From CAZAQS01 sp964486825 (GTDB taxonomy: Bacteria; Chloroflexota; Anaerolineae; Anaerolineales; UBA4823): DNA of 7,752 nucleotides. The notes beneath the pieces are model-generated. The model was not told the DNA's origin and made no database searches. It worked only from the letters and a program-made list of their open reading frames with translations. Location of the stretch: positions 1 through 7,752 of the forward strand of contig CAZAQS010000228.1 in NCBI GenBank assembly GCA_964486825.1, given 5' to 3'. Of this stretch, positions 1 through 4,702 are shown piece by piece. The translations under genes and the position numbers were made by a program. Every line of letters starts with the position of its first letter. Position 1 is the stretch's first letter.

Positions 1-837
1 ACTCTCTGAACGGTGCCGGGCCCGCCCAACCGCGTCGATCTCGTCGATAAAAACAATGCAAGGCGCCTTTTTGCGGGCCTTCTCGAACAACGATCGCATC
101 CTTTTCGCTCCTACCCCTACATAGATTTCGACGAATTCTGAACCAGAGGTGGCAAAAAAGGGCACCCCTGCTTCTCCGGCAATGGCTTTCGCCATCAATG
201 TCTTGCCAGTACCAGGGTTTCCGACCATCAGAATGCCATGCGGCATTTTTGCACCCACCTCAGCAAATTTATTTCCTTCTTTCAAGAAGCTCACGACCTC
301 TCGGAGCTCTTCCATGTTCTCGTTCAACCCGGCTATATCCTCGAAGCACGTATTGGGTATGCTTGCCTCATTGAATGCCTTTTTCCCAAAGCCTTCTCTT
401 CGTCGAAGATATAAAAAGATGATCGCCGGAATGCCCAACAAAATCAGGATCAACGGGATACTCGTCCCAATGCTGCCGATCGAGGCGGATCTCAAGATTT
501 CGTACTCTACGGTTGAGAGCTGGTACCTGTTAATGCCTAACAGGTGCAGCTGCTCCAGCAGAGAAGATTGCTGGTCCTTTATACCTTTTACGACTTTCCC
601 ATCCTTGAAGTAGATGGTAAAGTCACCAGCCGCAGCTGTGTCTTCGATCCTCTCCACATCGCCTGCCGCAATTGCGGCGGCTGCCTGGCTGAGGGATATG
701 ATTTCTGGTTGTGCTTTTGGCGGTAGAACGGCCAAAATGAGCAGCGCCAGGGCTACGATTAAGGTTGCTCCAGCAGAAAGTTTTACGATATTCTTTTTGG
801 AGAAGGGTTTGCCTTGGGATTCATTGTCTCTTTCCAT
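1..837 (-). CDS. ftsH: FtsH-type membrane AAA+ protease, N-terminal part (cut by window edge)
   Basis: ATP-dependent zinc metalloprotease of the cytoplasmic membrane, which degrades misfolded or regulatory membrane and cytosolic proteins. 279 residues are visible. A short polar N-terminus is followed by a first membrane segment (about residues 20-38), a periplasmic/external domain (about 40-118) and a second membrane segment (about 123-144, ending in a YLRRR basic stop). The AAA+ domain then begins with FEDIAGL (165-171). Walker A is GNPGTGKT (206-213), where most FtsH have GPPGTGKT. The pore loop is YVGVGA (239-244), and Walker B is IVFIDEIDAVGR (261-272). The second region of homology, the HExxH protease motif and the stop codon lie beyond position 1, so protease activity cannot be confirmed here. 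The ATG at 837 has AGGGAA nine bases upstream; an ATG at 845 is out of frame. It is transcribed divergently from rhaA. A protease-dead homologue is possible. Confidence 0.93.
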   Translation of the reverse strand, partial: MERDNESQGKPFSKKNIVKLSAGATLIVALALLILAVLPPKAQPEIISLSQAAAAIAAGDVERIEDTAAAGDFTIYFKDGKVVKGIKDQQSSLLEQLHLLGINRYQLSTVEYEILRSASIGSIGTSIPLILILLGIPAIIFLYLRRREGFGKKAFNEASIPNTCFEDIAGLNENMEELREVVSFLKEGNKFAEVGAKMPHGILMVGNPGTGKTLMAKAIAGEAGVPFFATSGSEFVEIYVGVGAKRMRSLFEKARKKAPCIVFIDEIDAVGRARHRSES

Positions 838-867
838 AGTACCATTTTCCCTGATAAAGTTTTGGTT

Positions 868-912
868 AGGTAGCTCAGCCTTCGGGTGGCAAGTAGGAAG
901 GCAGAGCTACCT
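868..912. repeat. Long imperfect inverted repeat (hairpin) upstream of ftsH
   Basis: Positions 868-883 pair with 897-912 over 16 positions. Fifteen are Watson-Crick and there is one A-A mismatch (877/903), with a 13-base loop. The outer nine base pairs (AGGTAGCTC with GAGCTACCT) are perfect. It ends 31 bases before the ftsH start codon, so it would lie in the ftsH 5' leader if transcription starts upstream of it. It could be an RNA structure controlling ftsH, a regulator site, or a dispersed palindromic repeat; the sequence does not decide. There is no T-run after it on either strand, so it is not an intrinsic terminator. Confidence 0.75.
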
Positions 913-934
913 GTGGTGGCAGGTTGGAGCGGCA
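885..934 (+). repeat. Imperfect short direct repeat, two copies
   Basis: GGTGGCAAGTAGGAAGGCA at 885-903 recurs as GGTGGCAGGTTGGAGCGGCA at 915-934. The register is 30 bases, and the copies differ at only a few positions plus one inserted base. The first copy overlaps the loop and right arm of the inverted repeat at 868-912. It may be a remnant of a small repeat unit or paired binding sites; no function can be assigned. Confidence 0.45.
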
Positions 935-1166
935 ACTTTGCAAAAGGATGCACTTAAGGCTGGTTTTTCGCCGAATGAGATTCCAGTATCTCGGAACGAA
1001 ATAGACAGGACACTCGTTACCGGCCGGGTTTTGGCAAGTCGCATTCGATCAAAGCAACGCGCCCTGGTTAGATATTTCCATTGGTGAGTCTTAGTAAGGT
1101 GGGGTCGTGATCGTGAAGTGCAATTTTACCAAAGAATAATGTAGAAAAAGGTGAATATACGGTATT

Positions 1167-1203
1167 AATTTGGGCGACCTTCCCGTTGACAAATACCCAA
1201 ATT
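1167..1203. promoter_or_regulatory. Candidate operator: 8-bp inverted repeat around the rhaA -35 box
   Basis: AATTTGGG (1167-1174) and CCCAAATT (1196-1203) form a perfect 8-bp inverted repeat with a 21-bp spacer. The -35 hexamer (1186-1191) lies between the arms, and the right arm lies in the promoter spacer. A protein bound to both arms would block or shape RNA polymerase access, so this is a reasonable operator for a sugar-responsive regulator of rhaA. The regulator itself is not in the window. A chance AT-rich palindrome is the alternative. Confidence 0.45.
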
Positions 1204-1213
1204 CGTCTACAAT
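1186..1213 (+). promoter_or_regulatory. Sigma-70-type promoter for rhaA
   Basis: TTGACA (1186-1191, perfect -35 consensus), a 16-bp spacer, then TACAAT (1208-1213, one mismatch to TATAAT). Transcription would begin near 1220, giving a 5' leader of about 80 bases before the rhaA ATG. It is correctly oriented and is the best promoter seen in the window. Confidence 0.75.
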
Positions 1214-1286
1214 TTTCCTGTCACCTGCTCGTTGGCCAATCGCCGCACTCCGCATAAGGATATCAAAGGATCAGCTGCCTGGTCCC

Positions 1287-1293
1287 AGGAAGG
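1287..1293 (+). promoter_or_regulatory. rhaA ribosome binding site
   Basis: AGGAAGG stands six bases before the ATG at 1300 and supports that start. Its first bases belong to a small palindrome, CCTGG-TC-CCAGG (1278-1289), which could partly hide the site in a hairpin with a four-base loop. Confidence 0.75.
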
Positions 1294-1299
1294 TACCAA

Positions 1300-2577
1300 A
1301 TGACCAACAATCTCGATGCAAATAAAATAAACGACGCCTATCAGCTCGCCAAACAGCGCTATGCTGAAGTTGGTGTAGATACAGAACTGGCCTTAAAAAA
1401 CCTGGAGCGTGTTTCCATCAGCCTGCACTGCTGGCAAGGGGACGACGTAGGAGGCTTTGAAGGCGCAGGCGGGGAGTTGGGCGGCGGGCTGGCTGCCACC
1501 GGTAATTACCCCGGGAAAGCGCGCACCGCCGTTGAGCTGCGCCGCGACCTGGAAAAAGCATTTAGCCTGATCCCCGGCCAGCACCGCCTGAACCTGCATG
1601 CTATTTACGCCGAAACCTATGGAAAAAAAGTCGAGCGCAACGAGCTACTTCCGGTCCATTTTGAGGATTGGGTAGCCTGGGCCAAGGGCATGGAGATCGG
1701 CATGGATTTCAATCCTACCCTGTTCTCTCATCCCAAGGCTGAGGCAGGCTTTACCCTTTCCAGTTATGATGAGGGCATCCGGCAGTTTTGGATCGAGCAT
1801 TGCATCGCCTGCCGGCAGATTGGAGAGTATTTCGGGCGAGAGCTGGGCACTGCCTGTGTGACGAATATCTGGATCCCCGATGGCTTCAAAGACCTCCCCG
1901 TAGACCGCAAGACCCCCCGCATGCTCTTGAAGGATTCCTTAGATGCCATCCTGGCAGACAAGCTAGACCCCCAATACAACCTGGACGCGGTTGAATCGAA
2001 ATTGTTCGGCATTGGCTCGGAGAGTTACGTGGTCGGCTCCCACGAATTCTACATGGGCTATGCCATACACAACAAGCTCCTGCTCTGTCTCGACAGCGGT
2101 CATTTCCATCCTACCGAATCGATTGCGGACAAGATCCCATCCCTTATGCTATACCTGGATGAGTTGCTCCTGCACATCAGCCGTGGTGTCCGCTGGGACA
2201 GCGACCACGTGGTGCTCCTTTCAGACGAAGTTCAGGCTATCGCCAGCGAGATCGTGCGTGGCGGCTTCTTGGAGCGCGTCCATATCGGCCTGGATTATTT
2301 CGATGCCAGTATCAACCGGGTGGCAGCCTGGACCATCGGGACTCGCAATGTCTTACGGGCTCTGCTGTTTGCCCAGCTCGAGCCGCTTGAAGAGCTGCGC
2401 GAGCTGGAGATCGATGGTGACTATACCGCCCGCATGGCCCTGCTCGAGGAGCTCAAAGGGCTGCCTTTCGGTGTCGTCTGGGACTACTACTGTACCCAAC
2501 AAGGCCTCCCAGTTGGCATGCACATCATGGAATCCATCCGCGACTACGAGCGAACGGAGCTCTCGAAGCGAGCCTGA
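1300..2577 (+). CDS. rhaA: L-rhamnose isomerase
   Basis: Cytosolic enzyme that converts L-rhamnose to L-rhamnulose, the first step of the phosphorylating rhamnose pathway. The 425-residue protein matches remembered E. coli RhaA (419 aa) along its whole length, with a few extra N-terminal residues. Recognisable blocks are SLHCWQGDDVGGFE (41-54), ATGNYPGKAR (66-75), LNLHAIY (97-103), NIWIPDGFKD (189-198), VESKLFGIGSESY (231-243), LDSGHFHPTE (264-273) and RWDSDHVV (298-305). The expected metal ligands are present: E232, D265, H292 and D332 for one Mn2+ site, and H268, D300 and D302 for the catalytic site. The start has a good Shine-Dalgarno site and a promoter about 85 bases upstream. The gene stands alone: it diverges from ftsH and converges on the sugar kinase, and no rhamnulokinase or rhamnulose-1-phosphate aldolase gene is visible. 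It is GC-rich (a sampled line at 2221-2280 is about 62% GC). Confidence 0.97.
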   Translation: MTNNLDANKINDAYQLAKQRYAEVGVDTELALKNLERVSISLHCWQGDDVGGFEGAGGELGGGLAATGNYPGKARTAVELRRDLEKAFSLIPGQHRLNLHAIYAETYGKKVERNELLPVHFEDWVAWAKGMEIGMDFNPTLFSHPKAEAGFTLSSYDEGIRQFWIEHCIACRQIGEYFGRELGTACVTNIWIPDGFKDLPVDRKTPRMLLKDSLDAILADKLDPQYNLDAVESKLFGIGSESYVVGSHEFYMGYAIHNKLLLCLDSGHFHPTESIADKIPSLMLYLDELLLHISRGVRWDSDHVVLLSDEVQAIASEIVRGGFLERVHIGLDYFDASINRVAAWTIGTRNVLRALLFAQLEPLEELRELEIDGDYTARMALLEELKGLPFGVVWDYYCTQQGLPVGMHIMESIRDYERTELSKRA

Positions 2578-2674
2578 GATCCTTCTCACTATGGTAATTG
2601 TATAGATTCTCAATTTGATCTACCTGAATTGTTAAGCATTTGACCCCCTACTGTCTCTTGAGACGAAGATTAAT
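2578..2674. other. Convergent gap between rhaA and the sugar kinase
   Basis: These 97 AT-rich bases separate the two stop codons. They contain only weak palindromes: GTCTCTTGAGAC (2653-2664), and five-base arms CAATT (2611-2615) with AATTG (2627-2631). None is followed by a T-run on either strand, so no canonical intrinsic terminator is visible for either gene. Confidence 0.5.
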
Positions 2675-3868
2675 TCAACGCGTGCATCTTACTTTCCTTT
2701 TGTATAGCTGGAGGTTGGGTAGGTAATTCCATTCATCTAATAGGTTCAACTCACGTTTAGTCCATCCATGACGGATACGCTGTTCTGTCTCTGCCCATGT
2801 CCGGATACCACTGAGTGCGTCACTTGCCTCTACACTACAAGCCCCTACTGCAACCGCCATATTCACAGCTAATTCTACCGAGAGGTTTTTTAACAATCCT
2901 GCGAGAAACCCGGCAATAGTTGCGTCGCCTGACCCTACTGTCCCCAAGGCATTGACCTTATAACAAGATGATCTAATTTCAGTGCATTCCCATTTACTTA
3001 GATCTGATGGCACTGCCTTGCCCATCTTTGCAAGATTGTCCCTGCAGGCGGTTCGAACATACAAACCATGTTCCCCAAGTTTCAATACAACAATTTTTAC
3101 ACCCTTCATAAGAATATAGCTGCTGAGAATATTCAGATTCTCGGATGAAACCAGCATTGAAATGTCCCCTTTTAGACCCCTTGCTTCCCAATCTTCGTAA
3201 AAATCCCGTCGCAGCATAAAGGTAATTTCCTCGATACTTGGCAGGAAGATATCCACGTAAGGCAAAACTCCGTCTAATACCTGGATCCAATCTACCTTCC
3301 CTGATGGAGCATTAGGATCGGGTAATGCCATGTCCAGGGTCACGGTTGCCCCTGTTTCCCTCGCGAGCCTGACGACTTCAACTAAATATCTGCCATTTTC
3401 CAAGAACATCATTTTCATCAATGGGGGGTAGCCAAAATGAAATAGTTTTGCTTTCCTTACCAGCCCATAATCAATATCAGCTGAGGTGAAAGTGTCATTT
3501 GTCGCGGGATGGTACAGAAAGATCCGATCAATTCCTGGTGGATTTAACACAATAGTGTATGAAGTTCCCTCTTCCCCTTTGACAATGCTTTGAGATAGTG
3601 TTTGACCATTCTCCTCAATAATTTTTTCAACAGCTTGACCAAATATATCTGCCCCCACTTTTCCAACGAGGCGACAATTAACACCTAATTTGTGCAGAGC
3701 TAGACCCGTATTAGATACAGTACCCCCAGTGCTGAAACTTACTTTGCCAGTATTTATTAATCTACCCGGTGATAGGAAATCAAGAAATTTACCTGGCTCA
3801 AACTCGGAAAGATCAGGATTAATGTCCAAACATAAATGACCAGCCACAACTGCATCAATCTCGCTCAT
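2675..3868 (-). CDS. PfkB-family carbohydrate kinase, unusually long
   Basis: Sugar kinase of the ribokinase/PfkB family, which transfers phosphate from ATP to a sugar hydroxyl in the cytosol. Family marks include the N-terminal substrate-site glycines GGTVSNTGLALHKLG (48-62), VGKVGADIFG (68-77), HFGYPPLMK (144-152), DMALPDPNAPSG (179-190), and FLPSIEEITFML (208-219). The anion hole is GTVGSGD (309-315), where many members have DTxGAGD; D315 is the likely catalytic base. At 397 residues it exceeds the usual 300-340. The extra length appears to lie around 220-255 and 272-305. The start overlaps the isomerase stop by four bases (ATGA) and has no clear Shine-Dalgarno site, so translation is probably coupled. 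From the neighbouring isomerase the substrate may be a ketose such as D-xylulose or D-fructose; this is inference. Base composition is AT-rich compared with rhaA and the GH38 gene. Confidence 0.88.
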   Translation of the reverse strand: MSEIDAVVAGHLCLDINPDLSEFEPGKFLDFLSPGRLINTGKVSFSTGGTVSNTGLALHKLGVNCRLVGKVGADIFGQAVEKIIEENGQTLSQSIVKGEEGTSYTIVLNPPGIDRIFLYHPATNDTFTSADIDYGLVRKAKLFHFGYPPLMKMMFLENGRYLVEVVRLARETGATVTLDMALPDPNAPSGKVDWIQVLDGVLPYVDIFLPSIEEITFMLRRDFYEDWEARGLKGDISMLVSSENLNILSSYILMKGVKIVVLKLGEHGLYVRTACRDNLAKMGKAVPSDLSKWECTEIRSSCYKVNALGTVGSGDATIAGFLAGLLKNLSVELAVNMAVAVGACSVEASDALSGIRTWAETEQRIRHGWTKRELNLLDEWNYLPNLQLYKRKVRCTR

Positions 3869-4581
3869 AAAAATTCTACTGTTGGTTTTTCCATCGCCGA
3901 CCAGTATTTGGAATACTCATTGCATAATAGGAATAATGGTGCTTCATCCTCATCGATCTGTGGAAATCGACCAGTGGGCTCTAAGAAGCGGTTATCAATA
4001 TTATCGTCGTTGACAAGGGACACCTCTCCAATCATCACTCGACTATTTTCTCCCCAAAATTTGTGATATAGGTGATTCGGAATTGTTATACTCATCCCCG
4101 GCTTTAGTTTTAGAACTGCTCCTGCGTCTACTCTACAGCTAGTGCCATCCAGGCTAACTACAATGTCCTGAGTCAAATCAAGCTGTTCGTCGGGAGTGGA
4201 GTTGTACACCTGTATAATAATATCCCCCCCTCCTCTATTGATGATATCCTCGGTTTTCCTGAAGTGAAAATGCATGGGAGTTACCTGCCCAGGCTCGACA
4301 ATTAGCAATTTCTCAGCGTAGAGCTTACCGGAGTTCTTGTTAAAATTTGCAGGATCACCATTGCGAATAGTGAAGATGCATAAACCAATCCTCTCGAAAT
4401 TGCCTGAACCAAAATCTGTAATATCCCAACCTAATTGTCGATCAACAATCTCTCGAACCTCATCCCCTTTCATGGACCAGTCATCCGGTTTCCAGTAGGC
4501 AAATGGTGGAAGATGAAATTGATTTTTTTTGATAAAGTCATCCGCCCTGCGGATAATTGAATTAATCTCTGATCTCTTCAT
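3865..4581 (-). CDS. D-lyxose isomerase-like cupin (lyxose/mannose-type aldose-ketose isomerase)
   Basis: Member of the D-lyxose isomerase family (Pfam Lyx_isomer, formerly DUF1498), Mn2+-dependent cupins that interconvert D-lyxose and D-xylulose and often D-mannose and D-fructose. The 238-residue length fits the family (about 225-235). The metal site is visible: MHFHFRKTEDIINRGGG (103-119) gives H104, H106 and E111, and NHLYHKFWG (169-177) gives the fourth ligand, H170 or H173. The Gly-rich IINRGGG and the C-terminal EPTGRFPQIDEDE (201-213) are also family-like. AAGGAGG just upstream and the 4-bp overlap with the kinase show a two-gene translational unit. The gene is AT-rich (a sampled line at 4381-4440 is about 38% GC). 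Family assignment is firm; the physiological sugar is not. The GH38-like neighbour makes mannose attractive, but other aldoses remain possible. Confidence 0.9.
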   Translation of the reverse strand: MKRSEINSIIRRADDFIKKNQFHLPPFAYWKPDDWSMKGDEVREIVDRQLGWDITDFGSGNFERIGLCIFTIRNGDPANFNKNSGKLYAEKLLIVEPGQVTPMHFHFRKTEDIINRGGGDIIIQVYNSTPDEQLDLTQDIVVSLDGTSCRVDAGAVLKLKPGMSITIPNHLYHKFWGENSRVMIGEVSLVNDDNIDNRFLEPTGRFPQIDEDEAPLFLLCNEYSKYWSAMEKPTVEFL

Positions 4582-4670
4582 TTCTCCTCCTTATTAAATC
4601 TGTCCATAATCAAGAAATTGGAAATTATCGAAAGAAGCCAGCAGTAAAATATTACTTTTCCCATTTTCAT
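4578..4670 (-). CDS. Possible 30-residue hydrophobic mini-ORF ahead of the isomerase
   Basis: An ATG at 4670 opens a 30-codon frame whose TGA (4578-4580) overlaps the isomerase ATG as ATGA. The peptide has a short basic start (MKMGK), a hydrophobic stretch of about 17 residues (VIFYCWLLSIISNFLIM) and a charged tail (DRFNKEEK), a layout like a single membrane segment or a leader peptide. The isomerase Shine-Dalgarno site lies inside its last codons, so translating the mini-ORF could influence isomerase initiation. Its own ribosome site is weak (AGG about eight bases upstream). It could equally be a chance open frame in AT-rich DNA. Confidence 0.25.
   Translation of the reverse strand: MKMGKVIFYCWLLSIISNFLIMDRFNKEEK
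4584..4592 (-). promoter_or_regulatory. Strong ribosome binding site of the isomerase
   Basis: On the minus strand the sequence reads AAGGAGGAG followed by AA and the ATG at 4581. It is the strongest Shine-Dalgarno match in the window. From the AAGGAGG core to the start codon is four bases, slightly short. It fixes the isomerase start and implies that the isomerase-kinase pair can be translated independently of the GH38 gene upstream. Confidence 0.8.
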
Positions 4671-4702
4671 CCGATTACCTATCTCTCCAAAACATCCTGT
4701 TC

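Larger units (their letters stand above)
838..1299. other. Divergent intergenic region between ftsH and rhaA
   Basis: This 462-bp region separates two divergent genes. The ftsH-proximal part (about 868-934) holds a strong inverted repeat and a short direct repeat. The rhaA-proximal part (about 1154-1293) is AT-rich and holds the rhaA promoter, an inverted repeat around its -35 box and a Shine-Dalgarno site. Positions about 940-1140 contain nothing I can name. Open frames across 614-1087 are antisense to ftsH or have no codon, motif or ribosome-site support. No convincing -35/-10 pair for ftsH was found. Confidence 0.7.

Noticed and set aside
868..945. tRNA-like string (TAGCTCAG) upstream of ftsH
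   Set aside because: It resembles a D-arm, but there is no matching acceptor stem, no T-arm GGTTCGA-type motif and no anticodon stem; the bases instead pair in a simple hairpin.
149..1087. Plus-strand open frames of 154, 60 and 157 codons
   Set aside because: They run antisense to the clear FtsH frame or into the intergenic region, have no family motifs and no convincing ribosome sites; they are shadows.
1991..2605. 204-codon plus-strand frame inside rhaA
   Set aside because: It is the +1 shadow of rhaA with Ser/Trp-rich, low-sense composition; the rhaA frame is unambiguous through its conserved metal-site blocks.
2653..2664. GTCTCTTGAGAC palindrome as a bidirectional terminator
   Set aside because: Stem is only four to five base pairs and no T-run follows on either strand.
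2675..4581. Sulfoquinovose-type pathway (isomerase, PfkB kinase, aldolase)
   Set aside because: The isomerase is a lyxose-isomerase cupin and not YihS-like, the lyase is DHDPS-type, and the glycosidase is GH38-like and not GH31; order alone is not evidence.
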